From Heterobasidion occidentale (taxonomy: Eukaryota; Basidiomycota; Agaricomycetes; Russulales; Bondarzewiaceae): a stretch of DNA of 64,000 nucleotides. Positions 1-11,531 of the stretch are shown here, one piece after another. The translations under genes were made by a program, and so were the position numbers. How positions within the stretch are numbered: the stretch's first letter is position 1; every line of letters starts with the position of its first letter. The stretch covers positions 1,240,001 to 1,304,000 of the forward strand of contig JBCAQO010000008.1 of the NCBI GenBank assembly GCA_039111635.1, read 5' to 3'. The notes under the pieces were generated by a model. The model was given only the letters and a program-made list of their open reading frames with translations, was not told the DNA's origin and made no database searches.

Positions 1-3000
1 GGGATGCCTAGACTGCGCCGAATCGGCACGCACGTCCACGCGCACACAATCACCCACTGCTTATGCAATGCAGGCCGCATCCGAGCCTCGAACTAGCCCA
101 CCATCACGTCGACTAAGCACGGCGACTGCATGGGTCTCGTGCGCGCCGCAGGTGCTGGGTCCTAGGCCAGAGAGACGGAAAAGGGCCGTTCCTAGCGCAC
201 ATGCAGCCTAGTCCAAAGCAGTCCAAAGGAAGCGCGAGCATCCCCAGGCATCCTCTAGCATCTGACGACAAAGTGGCCGGCCGGCGGCCAGCCTGGAAGT
301 TAAATCTTGATACCCTGGCAGCGATAGCGCTAGCCAAAACGGCTCGTCGCGCAAGGAGCCAGAAGTGCAGAGTGCTGAGCACCCTCGAGCACCGTACCGG
401 GAGCTGGGGGCGGCGACGTCACCGACCTAATAACAACAGCACGTCACGCGTCAAAAACGGATGCAAAGTCGGCAGCGGCTCGTCGTGTATGCGGATGCGG
501 CTCATCTCCGAGGCCGCGAGTGGCCAGCAGCGCACTGAGCTAGTAAGCTACTAGCACCAAGCTGCGGCATGCAAAGACGCAAAAGACGCGCAGAAGCAGC
601 GTGCGGACCCGCGGTGCCTCGATCGAAGCGCAGCCGAGCAGCGTCCGCGGACATGGCCTAGGCTGCGCGCCGGCCCCACGTCCCGGACGGCCTGCGATCT
701 GCGGGATTGATGGACGCGATTGGGAGGGCATAGGCTGGCATGGGGGGGTCTCTGGACCCCATCGACGGCTGACGAGCAGCACACGCGTGGGCACCCAGGC
801 GGCACGCAGAGTTCGGAGTGATGGGCGAGATGATGAAATGGGATGATGACCTGCCCCGCAGGGCCAGGCGATGCGAAATGCGGCGACGCCAGACGTCAGA
901 CGTCGCACCGATTGGGTGCGTGCCGCGCGCGAAGGGGCTCTGGCCCGGCCTCTGCGCGGCGCCACTGCCATGACGGGCTTCGCAATCAGTGTGGGGAAGG
1001 CGAAGAGGGTTGGAGGGTTCCCGAGGGCGGCTCGCAAAAGGTTAGAGAGGTCGAGGAATGAGGGGGGATGACGACATGATCGGGGCAGGTGATCAGTGGG
1101 CCAGTCGATGACGACGGCGTGAGGGCTGCCGATACCAGGAATGTGCCAGCGATAGATGGGAGGGGAAAATGAACGCCGAATGGCTGCGCTGCAGAGGAGT
1201 GCGCGTCGCCTGCTGTGGGGCTCGTCGCCTGCGCTGGGCGTGCAGGTGTATATAGGCAATATCCCTGTGTTAATGTGCAAGGTCGAGTTCCTGTTCAGAG
1301 TGTGGATCGATTCGTCGTGTCGCCGCGTGTGCGGGGTGTGGTCTAGGGCCGGAGGGAGTAGAGACATGCGAGGGGGGCCAGACGGGGCCAGCGTGATCGT
1401 TCCGAAACTGCGTTTGGGTAGCGGCTAGGGCGAAGCGGAAGAGGGTTCAGGCAACGACTTTTGCGCCTGTGTCCAGATCGAGGAAAGAGCAGTGGGGACG
1501 AGGGAGAGGGCGAGGAGCGTACCAGCGACAGATGATCGAGGTGGGACGCGAATCCGCAGGCGTACACGCACGCACACGCCCGGCGGTGGTGTATGGCCTG
1601 TTCAGCACGCACAGAGCAGATGTCGATGACGCGTGAGCGGGGTCCGCTTGGGAGGGAAAAGAAGGGCGTCTGAGTGAATGGCGCGGGAGGAGATCGCAGG
1701 GCCGCGTTCGCGTATTGAGTCCCATCTCAAGCGTGCACCCATCTGTCCTGTCCGTTCTCCGTTTCGCCTCGGCATATACCTATGATTCGCGGTGAGTCCA
1801 CACGCGATTCACAGAGAGAGAAGAGAGCGCTGGACGAGGGCGTGGGCGCGTAGCGCAATTGTGGCATCCGTGCTACGAGCCCAGCCTCGCCAGGCGGCGA
1901 GACCCTACATGACGATCGCCTGCTGCGTCTCGCAGCCGACATCAAAAAGCGGGGGCATCGTCGAGCGATGGTCGGATCTGATCTTGATCCCGCGGCCACG
2001 TCTGAGCCTAGAGGCAGAACTCAATGGGAGTTCAAGCTTGAAGCTTGATAGCTTGATCCACGACGCACTGATGATGGCCGTCAGCACCGCAAGCGACACT
2101 TGGCAGACAGAACAGATCGTGCTGATTGCGATGATGAGAAATTTATGTAAAAAAACCCGGCATCCGCAACACGCACATTTTTATGCGCGTCCTGTAATAG
2201 GCGGCAACAGATGAACAGGGCATCTGCCAACCCTCATCCGCCTCGTGCCACCTCGCGCATCACGCCTTCGCCCATCGTGGCCCCGCGAAGCCTAGCAGAG
2301 ATGCCCCTTCCACCCCAAAGAAAATATAGGAAATGCAGTCGGGAACGTGCGTCGACCGAATCAAAAGTCGCGTCCCGATTGTCGGCGGAGCATCGACATC
2401 GTGCAGCGCGCAGTTTTGGGTCTCTGATGTCATCCCCTGATCATGAACACATCATAGTCAGTAGGCACCCTCGACTGGGATCTCTACCGACCTGTAGAGT
2501 TTCATCTCAGCCCTGTCGAGCTCGCATCGACCGTGAGACTCAGTCACACTCGCGCCTCTGATTCAGAAAAGTAAACAGATCAGGGCAAAGGACGGATATT
2601 AACGACCACATGGAAAAATCTTGCTTTGAAAGGCGACGCAGAAGCAGCCAAGCAAGGCCGACCAACGCCACGCGCAATTGGTCTTCGTGGGTGACACACC
2701 AACTCGATGCGTCTGTCAGCACCGAACATGGCGACGCGCAGAGCCCCGAACGTTTCGAAAAGATAAAACATTGTAAACGAACTCACGGGACGAAGAAGCA
2801 TGCCTGACCGCACCCGCGTCGCGCGCGCATCGCCGCAGTGGAAGTCCGCCGATCGGCAAAGACGGCGTGAGTGAGGAGTCAGGACTTGTCGGGCGCAGCA
2901 CGGCGCACGGGCGAACGAGTCGAGGTCGGACCAACGTCATGTTCGGCGACCGAATTCGCGATACTCACGCATCGCGGCGAACTTGCCACGGGTGTGTGTG

Positions 3001-5120
3001 TGTGCAGGGCTTTGCTGACTTTCGTAGATCGCCAGGGCCAGACTCGGGCTGGTCAGGCCCCCAGCCTGCTTCCGAAGAAGCCAGGGCCCTACTACATAAA
3101 AAGCACCTTCAGTCGAGCAACTCTAACTGAAAGCGGGTGGATTATATATACACAATCGCCGACGATCAGGTCGCCGTGTGGCCCCACCTGTTTGCGTCTG
3201 AGCGACGCCTCCCATAAGCAGCAGACGCTGCACCGGATTTCAGGATACGAGCGTTATTTTTTTCGGGGGGGCCGTGGCGCGTGGGCAGATCGGACTCGAA
3301 AAAGGGGGTCGGGATGACGCGTTTGCGCTGGACGCAGCGTCGATGCCGGCACCACGTCGACGCGACAGCGACAGCGACCTCGCGAAGCCGCGTGCGCCGT
3401 GTGGCCCCGTCCTCGCCCGTTCGCGACCGTTCGCGCGCTGCGACACCCTTGCAACACGCGACACGCGACGCCGCGACAGCACGCGACGCCGCGACAGCAC
3501 GCGCGCGCGCTGACTCAGGCTGACACGGGCACGCGACGCGTGCGCGGAGATCCACGCGCCCAGATCGGGATCGGCACGCGTGGCGGCGGCGCGTGCGATC
3601 GCGTGCGCGGCGGTGGGGTAAGTATGAGGGTCGAGTCGAGCTCCGGGGCCGGCGGCCAGTGTGCTGCCAGGCGCCGTCGCGAGCGGCGAGAGTCCGCGGT
3701 GTCTGCGCTGGGCCACGCGAGGGCGTGCGTTGCGTGGGCGCATCGGAGGCCGGCGGGGGTCGCTGCGGGCGCAGGGCTTGTTCGGGCGAAGGGGGACGGG
3801 GAAGCCGTGAGACCGGGTGACGCGACCTGGCCTGACGCGACGCGACGCGATGCGCTTCGCTCGCCGTCGATTGGGGGCAGGCGGACGGCGCCACTCCGGC
3901 GTCCCTGGACTCGGCTGAGCGAGGAGGCTACTAGGATTGGAGCGCAGAATTTGAATGTATTTCTGATTATTTTTGATATCGCAGAAGAGCGAGCGCAGAC
4001 GTGTCGGACGGACGGACGCTGCGCGAAGCTGGGACCTTCTGTGAAAGGTCAGCCAGCGGTGCGGCGCGGCGCGAATCTATGTAGGTACTATTTCTGCTAC
4101 GGGACGCGGATCGCGCGACGAGTGAGGGGGAAGACGGGCAGGGGAGGAGACAGGGACGCAGACAGCGCGCTCGATTCGGTCGAGTCGCGCCATCCGAGAT
4201 ATCCGACAAGCGTCGCTCAAGAGGGAAGGATAGCTAGTTTGAGAGGAGAGGGCGCAAGTGGCGCCTCGAGGGCTCAGCGCTCAGCGGCTCAACGCCAAGG
4301 CCAAAAGGGTCACTGACAAACTGGCTTCCGTCAGAGGTGCATTGCCCTCGGATCTGCAGAGCCTGTGTGCGCAATTGGGAAGCGGGATCAGGCATGCTGG
4401 AGGGCAAGGCGCTGGAGGCCCAGACGCAGCGTGCTCGATTACGATAATTTCCGGCGGGAGTGCGGAGGCGCCTGACCCGCAGACCAGAAGCGGCGGTGCC
4501 GTAGGGTGGTGCGTGATGCGCAGGGCAGGGGACTGCATGGGAGCCTCGTTGCACGGGAGTATGGTAGCACGAGGCGCGGGGGCGCCGGCTGCTGGCGGTA
4601 TCGGGTGCATGCGACGGTGCGCAAAGCGAGCGGTAACATGCCGGAGGGCGTCACGGCTGGGCCGGCGGCGCGCGGGTGTTGAGGCGGAGGTGCACGGTGG
4701 GTTGCGGAGTTGCACGTTGCATGCTCGTACACAGGGACTTGGAGACGGAGACTGAGAGCAGGGACGTCCAAGGGGGATGGGTTGCGGAGGGGTTGCGGGC
4801 GGTGCGTGGACACGGGTTGTGAGGGGGATCAGGTGGGTGGGATGGCGATGGGAGGACGGTCACGGTTGTGGGCCACAGTTGCGCAGCGTCGTGGTAGGAT
4901 GTATGTATGGGGGAATACATACGATAAGGTGTGAGGGCTGTGAGGAGGGAGGGAGCGATGACGATAAGTCGGACGAGGGCTCGGCGAAGGACTCGATTAG
5001 GGTTGAGGCCGTGAGCTGAGTGCAGGCCCAGAATCCAGCGTTTCTCGTCCGCTCGCTTTTTTCCTCCGTCCGTCTCCCCTCCCGCCTGATCCTGCCCTCC
5101 TCTCACATGCGATCACCCTG
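1..5120. other. Gene-poor GC-rich region upstream of the HSF gene
   Basis: I see no convincing gene in about 5.1 kb. Long open frames occur on both strands but look like by-products of high GC: they are rich in Arg, Ala and Gly, match no family I know, and do not join across plausible introns. From about 3.3 to 5.0 kb the plus strand is purine-rich and holds GC-rich direct repeats. Part of this interval is probably promoter and 5' leader of the HSF gene. I could not place a TATA box or a clean heat-shock element. Confidence 0.5.
3463..3498. repeat. Two perfect copies of an 18-bp GC-rich unit
   Basis: The unit ACGCGACGCCGCGACAGC occurs at 3463-3480 and again at 3481-3498, and runs into a short CG-alternating tract. 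Related ACGCGAC and GCGACAG words are scattered about 100 bp upstream. No function is implied. Confidence 0.85.
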
Positions 5121-5121
5121 T

Positions 5122-5213
5122 TGACCTCTCCCTCCACCCTCTCCCTCCACCCTCTCCCTCTCTCCCTTCCATTCCCTCCACCACTGCCCCTCCCTCCCCG
5201 CCACCGTGCCCAG
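5122..5213 (+). promoter_or_regulatory. Pyrimidine-rich leader before the HSF start codon
   Basis: The roughly 90 nt before the ATG at 5214 are almost pure C and T, with near-repeats of CCCTCTCCCTCCA. CT-rich tracts next to the start are common in fungal core promoters and 5' leaders. I infer that this is the proximal promoter or leader. Confidence 0.5.
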
Positions 5214-8083
5214 ATGGACATTCACCCACCCCCTCCCTACGCAATGGCCTCTGCCGAGCTACACTACTCCCATCAGCAGCAGCAACAGCAGCAGCAACAT
5301 CAACAACACCATCAGCAGCAGCAGCAGCAGCAGCAGTCCTGGCCAACCCATCTACTCAGCCCGGCCCATCTCAGCCTTTCCCTTCCCCCTCCCCCGCGTC
5401 CGCGTCCATCGCCGAGCACCACTATCCCAACTACTATCAACATCCCCCGCCTCAACAGCCCATGAACGACCCCATGATGGACCGCACCTCCACCTCCCTC
5501 TCCCTCAACCTCTCCTCCCTCTCGTCGCCTCTCCCACCAATCTCTCCCCCATCAACCCGTCCCCCCACACCTCCACTGCCACCAGCGGTGTCTCCCCCAT
5601 TACCCCCATCAGTCCCTCCTCGAACCAGACACTCAACCACAACCCCTTTCCCGGCCACGCAACCCACTACCAGCTGAACAACGCCCAGCCCCAGTTCTCC
5701 TTCGCGCCCCCCGACCAGGGCATCCGCTACGATGAACAGCACTACGACCTCACCGCGCGCAGGGTGGCCCTCAGCAGCCGCTCCTCCTCCTCGTCCGACA
5801 AGTCCGTCCCGCGCAAGCGCAGCTTCACCGCAGGCACCTCCCTCACGACCAACGTCGAGGAGGGCATGTACGACGCGTCGAGCGGCGGAATGGACCTCAG
5901 CACCCCCGCCTCGTACGACGAGGTCGAGATGGGCTACGCCGGCCTCGACCAGGGCGGCAGCCCCATCGACGGCGGCTCGAGCAGCGGCGAGCAGGAGGAC
6001 CAGCTCAAGCCGCTCGACGGCCAGCGCCCGTCCTCGGCTGCGCTCCAGGCGGGCGGCATGGGCATCATCGGCAAGCCGCTCGGGACGAACAACTTTGTCA
6101 CCAAGCTGTATCAGTGAGTTGTCCTCCGTCCCCCCCGCGCGTCTCGCTTCGGACACCCAACGACGGACCGGTGACTCACGCCCTGCAGAATGATCAATGA
6201 TCCCAAATCTGCGCACTTCATAGCGTGGAACGAGCTCGGAACAAGGTCAGCGCAGTTCCCTTCCCTCACATCCCGTTCCCCTTTCCCTGCCCCCCCCCCC
6301 TCGTGCGCGACACGCCTCGCCTGCTCACGTCCCCCGTTTCTTTTCTTCCCGCCCTTCTTTCGCCTGGCGCTTTCTCTAGCTTTGTGGTCTCGAACGTCGG
6401 CGAGTTCAGCCGGAGCATCTTGGGCTCGCACTTCAAACATAACAACGTACGTCCGCTCCCTTCTGTCCGAGTGCCGTAGCGCCCACGTCCGCACGATTGA
6501 TGAAACACTGATCCCCGCGCGCATCGCCGTCAGTTTTCGAGCTTCGTGCGGCAGCTCAACATGTACGGATTCCATAAGATCAACCGGGTGAGCATCGCCC
6601 CCCTCCACCCCACTCCCTGCCTCTTTCACCCCACCCCCGTTTCATCACACATTACACACGCACATCCCTCCCCCCCATCATTCGGATCCGTTCCGTACAG
6701 CACCCTTGACTGACTGACGGACCGCCTGATCGCCTGGCTGACTGCGTTTCGCTTCCGGATCTCGCTCGGCATCATGCAGACGCCGCGCGCGCAGCGGACG
6801 TCGACGGACGCGCAGACGTGGGAGTTCTCGCACCACAAGTTCCTGCGGGGGCGTCCGGACCTGCTGGAAGAGATCAAGCGCAAGGCGCTGGAGCCGGACC
6901 CGTCGATCAAGCACCGCGTCGAGCTGCCGGGCGAGGTGGCGGCGCAGCTGTCGCAGATGCGGGAAGAGAACCGGCGCGTGGTGAACACGCTCACGGCCGA
7001 GAAGGCCAAGTTTGAGCGGCTCGCGCTCCTGACGAAGACGCTGTACGACGTGGTGCAGAAGAGCGTCCCGGGCGGGAGTGAGTGTTTTTATTTTATTTTG
7101 TTTTTGTGTTTTGTGTTTTTGTGTTTTGTTCTGGCTGCGGTTGGGCGCATGACAGGATGTGACGCGTTGAGTGCGAGGCATCGCGTCCGTCGAAGCTGCT
7201 GCAGCTTCTGTTCCTCTGATGACGTCACGGACGCTGACAGGCTGGATCTGCCCCGCAGTGCCTGTGCCGTTCCCCGCCGACCTTATCGAGCCGAGCGACA
7301 GTCCGAACATCTACGTTACGTCCCCAACGATGACCGTCCCCTCCCACGCCTATCCCCCGCCCTCCGGCCCGCCCTCCCACTCCATGCAGTCCCTCTCCAC
7401 CGCCTCCCTCCACTCCCTCAGCCCGGGCTCCAGCCCCACCGCCCCCGACTTTCCCGCCCACATACACACCCACCCGCTGCCCCACCAACATACCCACCAG
7501 CAGCACCAGCAGCACCAGCACCCGCATCACCACCACCACTCCCACCACCACAGCCCGCACACCCTCTCGCGGCAGCACTCGTTCCAGCACCCGTACGCGG
7601 ACCCCCATTTGCGCTACGACGCCCCGCTCGCGACCCCGCTCCCGCCCTCGCCGGGCCCGGGCGGCGCGATGGACTTTGACGACCTCCAGGGGCGCAAGCG
7701 GCAGCGCACGGGGCCCGCGGGCTCGCTCAACATGAGCATCAGCATCCCCGGCGGCATGAACGTCGGCATGCCGGGCAGCGTGGGCGTGGGTGGGCGTGGG
7801 CGTGGGCGTGGGCGTGGGCGGCGTGAACAGCGCGAGCCAGGGCGAGGCGAAGCGCCTCTCGCGCGCGCGGAGCGACTCGGCTCCGCTCGGGTACGGGATC
7901 GGCTCCAACTGGGGCACGACGCGGCCGAGGAGCGGGAGCGGGCTGGCGCCGAGGCGGGAGGAGGGCGGCGGCGGGGTGCCGAGTATGGGCGGCGTCGCGA
8001 GGCAGGCGGGCGCGCTCGTCAAGGGCGAGCAGCAGCAGATGGTCCCGCTCACGCCTGGGACCAAGCCGTCGCCGGGGCCGTGA
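5214..8083 (+). CDS. HSF-type heat-shock transcription factor
   Basis: A sequence-specific DNA-binding protein of the heat-shock factor family, expected to act in the nucleus as a trimer on nGAAn repeats. Exons: 5214-6113, 6189-6245, 6380-6446, 6534-6587, 6780-7077, 7259-8083. The DNA-binding domain starts near residue 290 (NNFVTKLYQMINDP), continues through ILGSHFKHNN and the recognition-helix core SFVRQLNMYGFHKINR, and ends with FLRGRPDLLEEIKRK. It is followed by a hydrophobic heptad region (VAAQLSQMREENRRVV, about 6940-7060) suited to trimerisation. The long N-terminus begins with poly-Gln and is Ser/Pro-rich. The C-terminus carries His/Gln runs and a basic GRKRQR segment. The coding frame changes three times, all in low-complexity DNA (end of the Gln tract, about 5522, and a GTGGGC repeat near 7797), so about 730 residues is approximate. 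I cannot say whether it is the Hsf1 orthologue or an Skn7/Sfl1-like relative, so no symbol is given. Confidence 0.88.
5266..5335 (+). repeat. CAG/CAA/CAT tract encoding poly-Gln/His
   Basis: An imperfect trinucleotide run in the first HSF exon encodes mostly glutamine with scattered histidine. Downstream coding sense continues in another frame, so either the tract is length-variable or the consensus has lost a base here. Confidence 0.85.
7783..7824 (+). repeat. GTGGGC hexanucleotide repeat encoding Val-Gly
   Basis: About six to seven GTGGGC units, one of which is two bases short (gtggg followed by tgggc). Before it the Pro/Gly/Met-rich frame is open. After it, sensible coding (GVNSASQGEAKRLSRARSDS) resumes in a different frame and ends at 8083. 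A two-base slip in the repeat explains the shift. Confidence 0.85.
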
Positions 8084-8130
8084 GCGGCGCGCGCGGAGGT
8101 GGTGGTGCGGAGGAGGGGGGAGGAGTATGA

Positions 8131-11100
8131 TGAGAAAAAAAATGTTTGGTTGTGTGGCGGTCGCGGTCGCGGTCGTGGTCGTGCTTGCTGCGTTTTTACA
8201 GGGACTGTTGCTGGTCTTGACTTGCTTGACGTTGGGTTGCTTCGATGGACGCTCTTTGCTCTTTTTTTTCTTTTCTTCGCGGGTCGCCTTGCTATCCTCT
8301 TGTCACATCGCGCTCGGCGTCCTCTCCTCCAAAATGGTTCGAAACGGTCTACGTGTCGCTTCTTGTCAGTGCCACGGCCCTGAGCCCGTCGCATCTCAGC
8401 CTCGGCTTGGCTGGGTTCCGTGCGCACATCCCTCCCCCCCTCCCCTCACCCTCACCCTCCCATGTATACGAATCGAATAGCCTTCATCCGTCCGCATCTC
8501 GCTCCTTCCATTCTTGTTCTCCCTTTTGCTCCGCTTCGTCGCGTCGGCTGCCCCTTTCCCGCCTCTTTCGGTCGTTCGTTTCGCGCGCGCCCACGGTCGG
8601 AGAAGGCGACACGCTCCGCGCCGTCGATCGAGGCCTCGGGCACCCAGCTTTTGTGCTCGTTTATACTTTGGCTCGTCGTCCGTCCGTCCGTTCGTTCTTT
8701 TTCGGTTTCCTACGCTCACTGTCCTTTTCGAATTTGCGTCTCTACGTACTGTTCCACCATCCGTCCTCTCTCTGTGCCCGGCCTGTTGTTTATCACCGAT
8801 ATCCCCGTGGACTGTTCGATCTTCGTTCCTCCTCCCACCTACCCCCTCCCCCTACCCCTCCGTTCCTTTAGGCCTCACCACCTCCTTTCACAGCCGAAAA
8901 TCGCGATCGGGCCACCCTTGACATCTGCTCCCGCTCATGTACGGCTGCCAACGTCCTCCTCGGCCGTCTCGGGCATTGAGGCGTGCGCTGCAGCCGCCGG
9001 CGCGACAACGTCCGGCGTCCATTTCTGATCCTCAGGGATCGCTGATTTCGACCCTGGCCTGATATAGAAGGGAGGGGGCCTGGCCGTGAGCACGCCCAAG
9101 TCCAGCGGGGTGGTGCCGTGTTTTTCCGGGGCCCTTCGCGTTGCCCTCTGCATATGGCCGCACGATCGTACATGTATACATCTTCCGTGAGGACAACCAT
9201 TCGCCCGATTCGCTTCCGCCCTCCCGTCCTCCCGTCCTCGCGCCTCTGCGCGGCGCGCGCGATGTCGGTCCCGGCTTGGACTCGGTTCGCCTCGCGTCTG
9301 TGCACCGGGTCCCATTCGGCCTTCACCTGCCCAGCGCTTCGTTGCTCCGCGCCCCGTGTCCGATCGTTGTCGTTTTTTCGCCGCAGTGGTTTTCCGTCGC
9401 TGTTTTCGCAGTTGTCGCGTCGCAGTCTGCATGTACATGTTGCACACGTTCGATCGTCCGCTTCTCAGTTGTCCGTTTCGAGGCCGTTTTTTCTTTCATT
9501 TTTTTCTTTTCATCTTTACTTTTCATCTTCATCTTCACCGAGCTCCGTTTTGCCACTTGTTGCAGTTGCTCTTCATACCCCCTCACGTGCGGCCGTTTGT
9601 TCGTTCGTTCGTCGTTACCAATTCAATTCAATCCAATCCAACTCTCAACATTGACGCCTCAGAACTTCGCTATTCTTGTTCTTTCTTTTCATCTCCTGCT
9701 CCCACTCTTCAAGCTTCAAGCCCATCCAGTCCGGCTCACCCCGTCTCTCCTGCTCTTTTTCAATTTGTTCGCACCTTCACACTGCTCTTTCTTTCTCTCG
9801 TCTCGTCTCGTCTCGGTCATGTCCATCTATCACTTCTGCCGTTCCGTCCTCTCTCACCTTCGTTGCTTCGCTTCGTCTCATCCTTACCTGCTTTTCATTT
9901 TTCCTGTTCCTTTTGCAGTCTTCCTTTCTTCACTCATTTTTCATTTGTTTCTCTCTCTCTTGTGCGTCATCGTGTCTCATACCGTCGCGCCGACCCTCTG
10001 GCCCTCCCCCTCGCCCCGCCCCCCGTCTCCCATCTCCCGCCGGCTTCGCCCTCACTAGCTGACTCCCTGACATACATACCTACTAGACTTGTATGATCAA
10101 CCCGCGACTGCGACTCGGCGTCCGCGCGGGAAGCTGGGCCAACCCCCGGTTTCGCCGCTCGAGGCGCGGGCGCGCTGGGCTGGGCTGGGCTGGGCTGCCC
10201 CGCTGAAAATTGAATTTCTCGCGATCGTTCGCGGTTTGCGCTCTCTGAGAGCCGCTCGGTGCTCGGTGCTCGGCGAGATCGTGTATGTGTGTGAGAGTTG
10301 TGTGTGCCCGCAACGCAGTCAGTGTTATCAATACATAGGTGCCGCGCGGTGCCGTGCGCCGTGATCGGCTGCTGCTCTCCGAAGGAGTGTGGGAGAGAAG
10401 AGCAGGGAAATATCGCGGCTTCGCGAGTGACATCAGAACGGCGGCTTTGTTTGGGAAACGAGGCACATGATATGCTTCGGGCTGCAGCTGGCGCGCGGAC
10501 GTTGGGCTTGGGCCCGCCGCGGCGGGATCGATATGGACATATTGTCACTGAGTACCGTGGTACCAGCACATCGTCGTGGCGCTTGAGCGGCGCCTGCAAT
10601 CTCGCCATCCAATCTCGCGACGAAGCGCCGGTTCGGCTGGGGAAAGTATGTATCTGCATGTATACAGTAGGGGAAAGTAGTGGGAAAGCGCGCGGGAGCG
10701 CGTTTCGGAGTCCGCGTGTTCCTGGGCGGCGGAGAGGTGTTCGCTGGCATCCATCGATAGGTATATAGATGATACATTGTGACTCAGACTCAGGGTGCTT
10801 CTTCGGTGCGGGTTCGTGATATGCCGTCTATGTATGGATGGATTGTCGATGTATGCATGTCTATGTATGTAGGTGCGCGTGGTGTGCGGTTGGCGTCATG
10901 TTGTGGACGCGGGTTCTCGTTGGACGATAGTGCTCATGTGCACTGCGCCGGCATTGGTCGATTCGCCGGCGAGCGCTGGGGTCGAGGCTCCCTGCGGCTC
11001 GGAAGGCTAGTTGATTATGCAAGGTACAGTACTGGTACAGTACCGGTAATACAGCGCTCAAGGGTGCGTTGATGCGGATGTACACACACATGTGGGCGCG

Positions 11101-11531
11101 CACGGTGTCCGATGCTCATTGTGCATTGGCGCAGCGCGCTGCGTAGCATCGGAATGCCGTGCGTAGAGGGATCGGACGAAGCTGCGAAGCAGAGTTGGGG
11201 TGACGCTGGTGATGTATGAATGTATGAGTGCATTCAGCGTCGAAATCGGTACAGTGATACGACCAAGAGAGGTTGTAAGTAGAGCGCCGGTCGGCTCATC
11301 GGGTCACAAAGGCGGGACAGAATAACAGAACGGGTGGACAGAACGGGGTGGACAGGACTGGTAGGACCGGGACGGACGTTTGAAACGGGGCGGAGTGATG
11401 GGCGTTTACAGCGCGAGATGGATGGAAGGTATGAAAATGGATAGGGGTGCAGATTGAGGCTCGAGAGTCGAGACTCGAGGCTATGCCGCTCGATCGTTCG
11501 GCTCCGCAGGCGGGTACGATACGGCGTGCTA
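8131..11531. other. 3.4 kb without a supported gene, strongly pyrimidine-rich on the plus strand
   Basis: From about 8.25 to 10.08 kb the plus strand is dominated by C and T. This removes stop codons and creates long Phe/Ser/Leu/Pro-rich open frames (for example 9141-10058) that I do not regard as genes. From 10.1 to 11.5 kb composition returns to mixed, with short repeats such as CTGGG near 10175-10195. The start probably contains the HSF 3' UTR. I see nothing else that I can name. Confidence 0.5.
11023..11043. repeat. Short direct repeat GGTACAGTAC x2
   Basis: GGTACAGTAC occurs at 11023-11032 and 11034-11043, each half nearly self-complementary. It lies in the gene-free interval and could be a protein-binding site, but nothing shows this. 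Confidence 0.6.

Noticed and set aside
540..1367. 275-residue minus-strand open frame
   Set aside because: Arg/Pro/Ala-rich with no family features in a high-GC block, with equally long frames on the other strand and no introns joining it to anything.
3399..4316. 305-residue plus-strand open frame upstream of the HSF gene
   Set aside because: It covers GC repeats and is rich in Arg and Ala without any recognisable motif. It is better explained by base composition.
5452..6216. 254-residue minus-strand open frame opposite HSF exon 1
   Set aside because: Antisense shadow of the HSF coding exon: Gly/Val/Arg-rich, no start context and no splice structure.
7225..8427. 400-residue minus-strand open frame opposite the HSF C-terminus
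   Set aside because: Antisense reading of His/Pro/Gln repeats. The sense strand has the splice-consistent HSF continuation.
9141..10058. 305-residue plus-strand open frame, and overlapping 246-residue frame
   Set aside because: Composition is Phe/Ser/Leu/Pro only, a direct effect of a pyrimidine-rich strand with few possible stops. All three frames are similarly open and no domain is visible.
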